Shown: in pieces, positions 7,332-13,138 of the stretch
Position numbering within the stretch: position 1 is the first letter of the stretch
Layout of the letters: each line of letters begins with the position of its first letter
NCBI GenBank assembly: GCA_017302755.1
Contig: JAFLCR010000044.1
Span: 1 to 13,138, forward strand
Reading direction: 5' to 3'
DNA: 13,138 nucleotides
Origin: Alphaproteobacteria bacterium
GTDB lineage: Bacteria; Pseudomonadota; Alphaproteobacteria; Rickettsiales; JAFLCR01
Made by a program: the position numbers and the translations under genes
Notes under the pieces: generated by a model
Told to the model about the DNA's origin: nothing
The model's input: only the letters and a program-made list of their open reading frames with translations
Database searches by the model: none

Positions 7332-7334
7332 GCT

Positions 7335-7733
7335 ATGGCACAAAAAACCTGGATCGTAGTCGCTGACGGCGCGAAAGCGTATGTGTATATTTATTCCGGA
7401 CCGGGAGAAGGCTTACAAAAGGTAGAGGTTTTGCTTTCGCCGCGCAACGCGCCGGACAGGTCAGCGGGCGAAACCGCGCTCCAGCGCTTTGCGCGGAAGA
7501 AGTTTTCCCGGGCATTCGTGAACATGCTGAAAACCGAGCAGCAGGACTTCGATCACCTGGTGCTGGCTGCCCCGCCCACGACGTTGGGCGATATGCGCGC
7601 CTCGCTGGATGAGGCGCTCCGCGCTAAGCTATTGGCAGAGATCGACCGTGACTATACCCATCACCTGCCGGAAGACGAACTTGCACAGCGTATGGTGAAG
7701 ATTCTTAAGAACGGAGTGACGAAGCGCAGCTAA
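7335..7733 (+). CDS. Host attachment protein family (PF10116-like)
   Basis: A 132-aa soluble protein. Three blocks fit the family described as required for attachment to host cells (AtsE of Agrobacterium): N-terminal WIVVADGAKAYVY (6-18), central FDHLVLAAPPTTLGDMR (72-88), and C-terminal AEIDRDYTHHLPEDEL (101-116). The fold is thought to resemble the eRF1-like/BaeRF group. No signal peptide or membrane segment is present, so a cytoplasmic or RNA-related role is as plausible as adhesion. The start at 7335 is set by the strong AAAGGAGA at 7322-7329; an upstream in-frame GTG at 7305 lacks a ribosome site. The ribosome site is buried in a hairpin. The stop TAA (7731-7733) interlocks with the mlaF stop on the other strand. 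Confidence 0.82.
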   Translation: MAQKTWIVVADGAKAYVYIYSGPGEGLQKVEVLLSPRNAPDRSAGETALQRFARKKFSRAFVNMLKTEQQDFDHLVLAAPPTTLGDMRASLDEALRAKLLAEIDRDYTHHLPEDELAQRMVKILKNGVTKRS

Positions 7734-8512
7734 CCTTTGCGTATTTCCATCTTAATCGGCCCTTCGGCGCGTCCGTGTACGAACTGGTCGACATAGGGGT
7801 TTCCGCTTTCATAAATCTTCTCTGCCTTGCCGTGCCAGAGAATGCGGCCCTTGTAGAGCATGGCGATGCGGTGGGCGATTTTCTTCGCGCTGGCCATGTC
7901 ATGCGTGATCGACAGCGTGGTGATGCCGAGATCGCGGGTGCAGCGCAGGATGAGGTCGTTGATCACGTCGGCCATGATGGGATCGAGGCCGGTGGTGGGT
8001 TCATCAAAGAAAATCACCTCCGGCTGCATGGCTATGGCACGGGCGAGCGCCACGCGCTTCTGCATGCCGCCGGAAAGTTCGGCGGGCGATAACCTCGCCA
8101 CTTCGGCGCCCAGCCCGACCGCTGCCAGCTTTTCGATGGCGATCTCCCGCGCCTTGGGACGTTCCATATGCTTGGCTTGCAGCAGGCCGAAGGCGACGTT
8201 TTCCCAGACACTCAAGGAGTCGAACAGCGCGCCGCCTTGAAAGAGCCTGCCGAATTTCTCCATGTGTCTGGCGCGTGCTTTTCCCTTCAGGCCGATGGAC
8301 TCTTCCCCGTCCACCACGATGCTTCCCGAATCCGGATGCACCAGGCCGAGGATGCATTTGAGCAGCACTGACTTGCCCGAACCCGAGCCGCCGATCACCA
8401 CCACCGATTCGCCTTTGCCGATATCGAGGTTTAGCCCGTCCAGCACCACCTTCTCGCCGAAGGCCTTGCGAAGATCGCGGACCGCTATTTTAGGGGGCGT
8501 GCTCACCGTCAT
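7730..8512 (-). CDS. mlaF: Mla-type ABC transporter ATP-binding protein
   Basis: A 260-aa ABC ATPase. It has Walker A GGSGSGKS (41-48), Q-loop Gln92 (FQGGALFDSL, typical of MlaF/Mkl), signature LSGGMQ (146-151), Walker B VIFFDE (166-171) and the switch His204 (SITHD). With MlaE it would power phospholipid movement between inner and outer membranes to keep outer-membrane lipid asymmetry. The ATG overlaps the mlaE stop as ATGA (8509-8512), so the two are translationally coupled. The usual next gene, mlaD (MCE domain), is absent: the region beyond the stop holds a convergent plus-strand gene. Confidence 0.93.
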   Translation of the reverse strand: MTVSTPPKIAVRDLRKAFGEKVVLDGLNLDIGKGESVVVIGGSGSGKSVLLKCILGLVHPDSGSIVVDGEESIGLKGKARARHMEKFGRLFQGGALFDSLSVWENVAFGLLQAKHMERPKAREIAIEKLAAVGLGAEVARLSPAELSGGMQKRVALARAIAMQPEVIFFDEPTTGLDPIMADVINDLILRCTRDLGITTLSITHDMASAKKIAHRIAMLYKGRILWHGKAEKIYESGNPYVDQFVHGRAEGPIKMEIRKG

Positions 8513-9297
8513 GTCGCGAAGAACAGCTCCGTAATGATGTAGTTGGCCAGCAGGATGAGCACCGAGGCCGACACCACCGCGTTGGTGGTGGCCACGCCCA
8601 CGCCCTGCGCCCCGCCGCGCGAGTTGAACCCGTGATAGCAGCCCATCATCGTGACGATGCCACCGAAGGCCGAGGCCTTCACCAGCCCGGAAAAGACGTC
8701 CTTGAATTCCAGGTACTCAAACGTATTGCGCAGGTAAACCGAGGGGTTGAAGCCGAGTTTGTGAATGCTCACCAAATAGCCGCCGAAGACACCGATGATG
8801 TCGGCCACCAGCACCAGCAGCGGCAGCATCAGTAGCCCCGCCAGCACGCGCGGCGCCACGAGGTAGCGGAACGGATTGGTGGCGAGGGTGACGAGCGCGT
8901 CGATCTGCTCGGTGACGCGCATGGTGCCGATCTCGGCGGCGATGGCCGCGCCGACGCGGCCCGCGATCATGATGCCGGCCATCACTGGCCCCAACTCGCG
9001 GGTGATGGAGAGCACCACCACGATGGCAATCGAGCTTTCCGCCGAGAATCGCGAGAAACCCGAATAAGTTTGAAGCGCCAGCACCGCTCCGGTGAACAGC
9101 GCCGTCAATCCCACCACGGGGAGCGAGTAAAACCCAATTTCGACCATCTGCCGGAAGATCGCGCGCCCGTACCAGGGCGGCGAGAGCATGGCGCGCACGC
9201 CATTGCCCGCGAATATGCCGAGCCGGCCCGCTGCTGCCAGAAAGGCAAGCCCCACGCGGCCGATCGGAGCCAGAAAATTGATCTGCTCTAGCGTCAT
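8509..9297 (-). CDS. mlaE: Mla-type ABC transporter permease
   Basis: 262 aa, the usual length (E. coli MlaE is 260). Several hydrophobic segments and conserved MlaE-family stretches are present: GLTALFTGAVLALQ, TRELGPVMAGIMIAGR, EIGTMRVTEQIDAL and the final GVATTNAVVSASVLILLANY. It is the inner-membrane permease partner of the adjacent ATPase. I chose the ATG at 9297: it overlaps the alr stop as ATGA (9294-9297), and the protein from there aligns with the family. An in-frame upstream start at 9360 would lie inside alr and add 21 residues that look like alr in another frame. It is coupled to both neighbours. Confidence 0.94.
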   Translation of the reverse strand: MTLEQINFLAPIGRVGLAFLAAAGRLGIFAGNGVRAMLSPPWYGRAIFRQMVEIGFYSLPVVGLTALFTGAVLALQTYSGFSRFSAESSIAIVVVLSITRELGPVMAGIMIAGRVGAAIAAEIGTMRVTEQIDALVTLATNPFRYLVAPRVLAGLLMLPLLVLVADIIGVFGGYLVSIHKLGFNPSVYLRNTFEYLEFKDVFSGLVKASAFGGIVTMMGCYHGFNSRGGAQGVGVATTNAVVSASVLILLANYIITELFFAT

Positions 9298-10358
9298 GCG
9301 TAGACCCGCTCGAACCGGCGGCCCAGCCGGGTGAGGATTTCGTAGCCGATGGTGCCGCAATCGCGCGCGAGATCGTCCACGGTGTAACGCTCGTTCAGGA
9401 AGGAAGCCATGCTGCCCGGGGCGTAGGCGCTTTCGGGAAGGTCGGTCACGTCCAGGGTAATAAGATCCATTGAAATCCTCCCGACGACCGGCGCGGGGTT
9501 TTCTCCCAGATACGCCAGGGCGTTGTTTCCCCCGGAGCGCAGGAATCCGTCGGCATAGCCCAGCGCCACGGTGGCGATGCGCGAAGGCCGTTGCGCCAGC
9601 CAGGCCGCACCATAGCCAACGCTCTCCCCGGCGTCAATGTCGCGCACGGCCAATACGGGCGCTTCCAGCCACACGACCGGTTGCATGGGGTTGGTGCCGG
9701 GCGTGGGATTTATCCCGTAAAGCGCGCAGCCGGGGCGGGCGATATCAAAATGATAGGCTTTGTCCAGAAATACCGTGGCTGAATTCGCAAGGCTGGCCCT
9801 GGCATCAGGGGTCAGCGCCCGAAACCTCTGGAACTGTTTCAATTGTTGGCCATTCAGCGGGTGATCTGAAGTGTCCGCGCAGGCCATGTGGCTCATGGAC
9901 AGGAAAACCGCAAGTCCTTCAAGCAACGCCGGATCATCGCGCAGTTTTTGCTGCTCGTTCAGCGAAATGCCCATCCGGTGCATGCCGGTATCCGCCTGCA
10001 GGATGCATGCTGCGCCAGGGGCGGCATTCTTCCATCGCGTTATCTGCCCCAGGTCATTCAGAACGGGCATGAGCCGGTGGTTCACATATTCTTTTTCCTC
10101 CCCCGGAAAAGGTCCGGCGAATACGCCGATGGGCGTCTCGACAACACCGCGCAGTTCAATAGCTTCATCCAGCGTGGCGACGAAAAAAAAGCTGCAGCCT
10201 TCGGTGCGCAGTCTGCTCGCCACCGGCGCCGCGCCCAATCCATACGCGTCGGCTTTCACCACGCAGGCGACAGATTGGCCCGAGAAGCGTTCCGCCAGAA
10301 TGCGGTAATTCTTGGCCAGGGAGGCTAGGTTGATCGTGAGTCGGGCGGGACCGGGCAT
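9294..10358 (-). CDS. alr: Alanine racemase
   Basis: A 354-aa fold-type III PLP enzyme that interconverts L- and D-alanine for peptidoglycan. The PLP lysine is Lys35 in CVVKADAYGLG, and the second catalytic base is Tyr249 in ESVGYGAAW. HRMG, ARPGCALYG and GRISMDL are further conserved blocks. I chose the ATG at 10358 because MPGPARLTINLASLAKNYR matches the normal family start. A TTG at 10421 in the same frame would add 21 residues (VFLSRFHWHKRFIFF is unlike the family). No good ribosome site precedes 10358, so the start is moderately sure. It is first in the alr-mlaE-mlaF operon, where the 4-base overlap with mlaE suggests linked expression of two cell-envelope functions. Confidence 0.95.
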   Translation of the reverse strand: MPGPARLTINLASLAKNYRILAERFSGQSVACVVKADAYGLGAAPVASRLRTEGCSFFFVATLDEAIELRGVVETPIGVFAGPFPGEEKEYVNHRLMPVLNDLGQITRWKNAAPGAACILQADTGMHRMGISLNEQQKLRDDPALLEGLAVFLSMSHMACADTSDHPLNGQQLKQFQRFRALTPDARASLANSATVFLDKAYHFDIARPGCALYGINPTPGTNPMQPVVWLEAPVLAVRDIDAGESVGYGAAWLAQRPSRIATVALGYADGFLRSGGNNALAYLGENPAPVVGRISMDLITLDVTDLPESAYAPGSMASFLNERYTVDDLARDCGTIGYEILTRLGRRFERVYA

Positions 10359-10402
10359 GATAATCGCAAAAAAGATAAAGCGTTTATGCCAGTGAAAACG
10401 TG

Positions 10403-10416
10403 AGAGGAAAACCTCT
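10403..10416 (-). other. Small hairpin in the alr 5' leader
   Basis: On the minus strand AGAGG/CCTCT form a perfect 5-bp stem around a TTTT loop, between the putative -35 (10461-10456) and the alr start at 10358. It is short, and nothing shows it acts. Confidence 0.25.
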
Positions 10417-10454
10417 TTCAAGCAGCCTTCGGGTATTCATGAAAATTAATGATA

Positions 10455-10483
10455 TTGTCAATAAGAGGCTAACCCAATAAAAC
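10455..10483 (+). promoter_or_regulatory. Putative promoter for the unknown 186-aa gene
   Basis: TTGTCA (10455-10460), a 17-base spacer and TAAAAC (10478-10483) form a reasonable sigma-70 promoter (5/6 and 4/6 matches). Its predicted start lies about 30 bases before the ATG at 10522. The -35 shares its bases with the minus-strand TTGACA through the near-palindrome TATTGTCAATA. Confidence 0.5.
10456..10461 (-). promoter_or_regulatory. alr: Consensus -35 for alr (divergent promoter region)
   Basis: The minus strand carries a perfect TTGACA at 10461-10456. The expected -10 window (17-base spacer, 10438-10433) reads GAATAC, which is weak, so only the -35 is convincing. A start of transcription near 10425 would give an alr leader of about 65-70 bases. 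It overlaps the -35 of a plus-strand promoter. Confidence 0.4.
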
Positions 10484-10521
10484 CTTTTCACAGTTTAACG
10501 TACATACAGGGAATAACAACG

Positions 10522-11082
10522 ATGCAGAAAGTATGGAGTGGTGAATATATCTTGGCGCAACAGGTAAGCTTCCGCGTTTACAGTCATAACTATACCTCGG
10601 TTACGTTGCATGTAACTTCCGCGCAAGGCTTCATGGAGCCTTTGAATCCTGATTATGCACAAAGAATCACTGATATCGCGCAGAACCATGGCCTCAAACT
10701 GACCCAAACGCCGCCGGAGCAAGACCGGCAGATGGTGCCGGATCAAGTGTACCGTTCCGCGGATGGCGTAGCCATCCGCATCAGCGGCGTGGGCAAGAAA
10801 GTCGAGGCGGCGATGAACGAAGTCGCCGGGCTTCTCGGCAAGGAAGACCGGGACGCCATGCGCGGACTGGTGAAGGATCTGTTTCAGGACGATATCATGC
10901 AGGCCCGCCGCCGCGAGGCTGCGGCCGCGGAGCGGTTTTCCGTGGGCAAGGCTTTCAGCAGCATGGTGGGGGTGCTTACCAGCCTGCACCAGATTGGCCA
11001 GGAAGGCAGTGCCGCAGACAGCTTCGTACGCCGGATTACGAATGACAGGTTCGTAGGCATCCGTGCCGGAAGAACTGAATAG
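10522..11082 (+). CDS. Hypothetical protein, not recognised
   Basis: A 186-aa ORF of unknown function. The first ~35 residues look beta-rich (VSFRVYSHNYTSVTLHVTS), followed by a mixed region and then a helical C-terminal half with charged stretches (GLLGKEDRDAMRGLVKDLF, QARRREAAAAERF). There is no signal peptide or membrane segment and I recognise no catalytic motif. AGGGA about 9 bases before the ATG supports the start. The gene has its own putative promoter and a strong terminator right after it, so it looks like a real independent unit. It sits on the plus strand between the minus-strand genes alr and dnaB, which are often adjacent in related genomes. Base use in the upstream and first ~100 bases is AT-rich, then becomes GC-rich like the neighbours. 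Confidence 0.75.
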   Translation: MQKVWSGEYILAQQVSFRVYSHNYTSVTLHVTSAQGFMEPLNPDYAQRITDIAQNHGLKLTQTPPEQDRQMVPDQVYRSADGVAIRISGVGKKVEAAMNEVAGLLGKEDRDAMRGLVKDLFQDDIMQARRREAAAAERFSVGKAFSSMVGVLTSLHQIGQEGSAADSFVRRITNDRFVGIRAGRTE

Positions 11083-11100
11083 CTGGGCCAGAAAAAACCA

Positions 11101-11135
11101 AACGCGGCAGCGCTTCCCCGCTGCCGCGTTTTTTT
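11101..11135 (+). terminator. Bidirectional Rho-independent terminator
   Basis: AACGCGGCAGCG (11101-11112) and CGCTGCCGCGTT (11119-11130) form a perfect 12-bp stem with a 6-base loop. Seven T residues (11129-11135) end plus-strand transcripts of the 186-aa gene, 18 bases after its stop. On the other strand the stem is followed by TTTGGTTTTTT, so it can also end the rplI-dnaB transcript, whose stop is at 11146. Confidence 0.93.
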
Positions 11136-11145
11136 ATGCCTGAAA

Positions 11146-12663
11146 TTAAAATTCCGTATGGGTGTATTCGTCCCGCTGCAGATCGGCGAAGCCGGTGGTG
11201 CTGGCGTTGAAGAAAAGCTTCACCGTGTCGATGGGGCCATGGCGCTGCTTGGCCACGATGACTTCGGCGATGCCGTGCACCTTTTCCATCTCTTCCTGCC
11301 ATTTGGTGAACTCGGGCGTGTCCTCGCGCGGCATGGAGCGGGCAATGTAATATTCCTCGCGGAAGATGAACAGCACCACGTCCGCATCCTGCTCGATGCT
11401 GCCGGATTCGCGCAAGTCCGAAAGCTGGGGCCGCTTGTCCTCGCGCTGCTCGACCGCGCGCGAAAGCTGCGACAGCGCAATCACCGGAATGTTCAGCTCC
11501 TTGGCGATGGCCTTCAGTCCTTGCGTGATTTCAGAGATTTCCAGCACGCGGTTCTGTTTGGCGGCTTCGGAGGTGCTGCGCATGAGCTGCAGATAGTCCA
11601 CCACGATCAGCCCGAGATTATGCAGCCGCTGCAAGCGGCGGGCGCGGGTGCGCAGCGCCGAGATGCTGAGCGCGGGTGTGTCGTCGATGAAAAAGGGCAG
11701 GGCGTTCATGTGCTGCGAGGCCTGGATGACCTTGCTCAAATCCGCCTGATCGATCTCGCCGCGCTTGATTTTGATGCCGTTGACGCCCGACGCCTCGGCG
11801 ATCAGGCGCGACGCCAGCTGCTCGCCGGACATTTCCAGCGAGAAAAAACCCACGCATTGCGCCTGCTTGGCGTCGCCGCCTGCTTTGTCGAGCATGGCTT
11901 CGGCGGCTTTGTAGGCGATGTTCGTGGCAAGCGCGGTCTTGCCCATCGAGGGGCGCCCGGCCAGGATCAGCAGATCAGATTTCTGCAAGCCTGCCAGGCA
12001 GCGGTCGAGGTCGCGGAATCCTGTGGTGAGGCCGCTGATGCGTCCTTTGTTCTTGAATGCCTCGCCCGCGCTATGAATGGCGGCGGTCAACGAGGCGGTC
12101 AGATGTTCGAACCCGCGTTCCGAGCGCCCTTCCGTGGCGAGAGAGAACAGCTTTTGCTCCGCCTGCTCGATCTGGCTGATGGCCGGCGTTTCGACGTCGC
12201 TTTCATACGCCACCTGCACCACTTCCTCACCGAGCGAGATCAACTGCCTGCGCAGCGCAAGGTCGTAGATCGTCTTGCCGTAATGCTTGGGATTGGCGAA
12301 GGCGGTGGAAACGCCCATCGCCATCTTGACGAGATACTGCGCTCCGCCCAGCGCGTTTAGCGCCTCATCGCCGGCGAAGAACGTTTTGAGCGTGACCGGG
12401 TTCGCGAGCATGCCCCGCTCGTGAAATTTGACGATGGCCGCGTAGATCTTCTGGTGGATCGGCTCGAAGAAATGGTCGGCAAGCAGGAAATCACCGATCT
12501 CATTCACGAAATCGTTGTTGATCAGCAGCGCGCCGAGCAAAAGCTGCTCGGCTTCCGCGTTGTGCGGAAGCTCCCGGTAGCCGAGCGCCTCCTCCAGCTT
12601 CGCCTTGGCGTCGGCCTGCTTGGAATCGGCGGTCTTTAGGTCGGAAGGCGCATCTGCATCCAT
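11146..12663 (-). CDS. dnaB: Replicative DNA helicase
   Basis: 505 aa, slightly longer than the 471-aa E. coli DnaB. The N-terminal domain starts at about residue 30 (LPHNAEAEQLLLGALL), after a charged, Ala/Lys-rich leader of ~28 residues. The RecA-like C-terminal domain has Walker A GRPSMGKT (236-243), FFSLEMS with the catalytic Glu277, Walker B LIVVDYLQLM (352-361, Asp356) and LSQLSRAVEQREDKRPQLSDLRESGSIEQDAD as the motif 3/4 region. EEYYIAR...WQEEMEKVHGIAEV carries the insertion I associate with Alphaproteobacteria. The hexamer unwinds DNA at the replication fork. It starts 21 bases after the rplI stop, as part of the ribosomal rpsF-rpsR-rplI-dnaB type cluster. No intein or frameshift is visible. 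Confidence 0.98.
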   Translation of the reverse strand: MDADAPSDLKTADSKQADAKAKLEEALGYRELPHNAEAEQLLLGALLINNDFVNEIGDFLLADHFFEPIHQKIYAAIVKFHERGMLANPVTLKTFFAGDEALNALGGAQYLVKMAMGVSTAFANPKHYGKTIYDLALRRQLISLGEEVVQVAYESDVETPAISQIEQAEQKLFSLATEGRSERGFEHLTASLTAAIHSAGEAFKNKGRISGLTTGFRDLDRCLAGLQKSDLLILAGRPSMGKTALATNIAYKAAEAMLDKAGGDAKQAQCVGFFSLEMSGEQLASRLIAEASGVNGIKIKRGEIDQADLSKVIQASQHMNALPFFIDDTPALSISALRTRARRLQRLHNLGLIVVDYLQLMRSTSEAAKQNRVLEISEITQGLKAIAKELNIPVIALSQLSRAVEQREDKRPQLSDLRESGSIEQDADVVLFIFREEYYIARSMPREDTPEFTKWQEEMEKVHGIAEVIVAKQRHGPIDTVKLFFNASTTGFADLQRDEYTHTEF

Positions 12664-12684
12664 GAAGCAGCCCCGGAAAGAGGG

Positions 12685-13138
12685 TTACGCTGCTTCCTGG
12701 GCGCTTTCTTCGGTGCGGGACACATTGACGGTGATCGAAGCGTTCACTTCCGCGTGCAGCTTGATCACGGCCTTGTAAGCGCCGATATTCTTGATGCTGT
12801 CCGCGAGCTGGATGTGCTTGCGGGGAATATCCAATCCTTTTTCCTTCAGGGCGATTTCCACGTCGCGCGGCCCGACGGAACCGTAGAGACGGCCGTCTTC
12901 GCTCGCCTGGCGGATGACGGTGACGGAAACACCGTCGATCTTCGGCAGCTGCGCTTCGGCATCAGCCTTGAGCTTGGCGTTATCCGCTTCGATGCGAGCG
13001 CGCTGGGCGGCGAAAATTTCCTTGTTCTCAGCATTGGCGCGCAGCGCTTTCTTCTGGGGCAGCAGGAAGTTACGGGCGTAGCCGTCCTTCACCTTGACCG
13101 TGTCGCCCATACCGCCGAGGCGTTCGATGCGTTCCAGC
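12685..13138 (-). CDS. rplI: 50S ribosomal protein L9, N-terminus cut by window edge
   Basis: The frame runs from the window edge to TAA at 12687-12685, with 150 visible residues. It begins LERIERLGGMGDTVKVKDGYARNFLLPQ, the L9 N-domain RNA-binding signature. Only about the first 5 residues of a typical L9 (start MEVIL or similar) are missing. The ATG at 13110 is the internal Met of LGGMG, not the start. The long connecting helix (AENKEIFAAQRARIEADNAK) and the C-domain (GRLYGSVGPRDVEIALKEKG) are complete. The tail is acidic (TEESAQEAA). Confidence 0.97.
   Translation of the reverse strand, partial: LERIERLGGMGDTVKVKDGYARNFLLPQKKALRANAENKEIFAAQRARIEADNAKLKADAEAQLPKIDGVSVTVIRQASEDGRLYGSVGPRDVEIALKEKGLDIPRKHIQLADSIKNIGAYKAVIKLHAEVNASITVNVSRTEESAQEAA

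Noticed and set aside
7305..7334. GTG start 30 bases upstream in the host-attachment-family gene
   Set aside because: It has no ribosome site of its own, while AAAGGAGA is ideally placed for the ATG at 7335.
9298..9360. Longer MlaE starting inside alr
   Set aside because: The extra residues are Pro/Arg-rich and derive from the alr coding region; the ATGA overlap at 9294-9297 is the natural start.
10359..10421. TTG start for a 21-residue longer alanine racemase
   Set aside because: The added residues do not resemble the family N-terminus, and the ATG at 10358 gives the normal length.
10384..10440. 18-codon leader ORF upstream of alr
   Set aside because: Its ATG falls in the likely -10 region of the alr promoter and has no ribosome site; no run of regulatory codons is seen.
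11158..12360. 400-codon plus-strand open frame opposite dnaB
   Set aside because: It lies wholly inside a clear dnaB gene, has no ribosome site, and its His/Arg/Gly/Leu-rich composition is that of an antisense shadow in GC-rich DNA.
1..13138. CRISPR arrays, transposases, integrases, attachment sites, tRNA or rRNA genes
   Set aside because: I looked for repeated spaced units, mobile-element proteins and structural RNA signatures and saw none that could be supported.

Overview
The window reads as a chromosomal segment of a GC-rich alphaproteobacterium. Three things support this: the order rplI-dnaB ... alr-mlaE-mlaF ... radA-cvpA-purF-SDR, a neighbourhood typical of Alphaproteobacteria; a DnaB with the WQ...M..VHG insertion near its C-terminus that I associate with this class; and a Y-family polymerase of the UmuC/ImpB-like type common there. 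I cannot assign a family or genus. I see no phage, insertion sequence, CRISPR array, tRNA or rRNA.

Layout. Plus strand, left edge: the 3' part of a phosphoheptose isomerase gene (gmhA-like, 1-458), then a promoter and a Bax inhibitor-1 family membrane protein (573-1280) closed by a strong intrinsic terminator, then a catalytically intact Y-family DNA polymerase (1342-2592). Minus strand, 2582-6801: the tight operon radA > cvpA > purF > SDR, whose end converges on and overlaps the polymerase gene. Plus strand pocket, 6887-7733: an unrecognised 127-aa protein and a host-attachment-family (PF10116-like) protein. Minus strand, 7730-10358: alr > mlaE > mlaF, joined by 4-base ATGA overlaps (alanine racemase plus permease and ATPase of an Mla-type lipid transporter, with no mlaD next to it). 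Plus strand pocket, 10522-11082: an unrecognised 186-aa protein ending in a bidirectional terminator. Minus strand to the right edge: dnaB and a nearly complete rplI.

Most of the content is housekeeping: purine synthesis (PurF), recombination and replication (RadA, DnaB), translation (L9), and cell envelope (Alr, MlaEF, GmhA). The less ordinary parts are the two plus-strand pockets that interrupt the minus-strand backbone. Both have AT-rich upstream DNA and encode proteins of unknown or poorly known function.

The most interesting signal is an 11-bp hairpin (7306-7331) that pairs the whole Shine-Dalgarno sequence of the host-attachment-family gene with a U-rich arm. It resembles a fourU-type RNA thermometer or another translational switch. 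The second is a near-palindromic -35 region (10455-10461) that can serve divergent promoters for alr and for the unknown 186-aa gene. All functional statements rest on motif recognition by eye; no database search was run.
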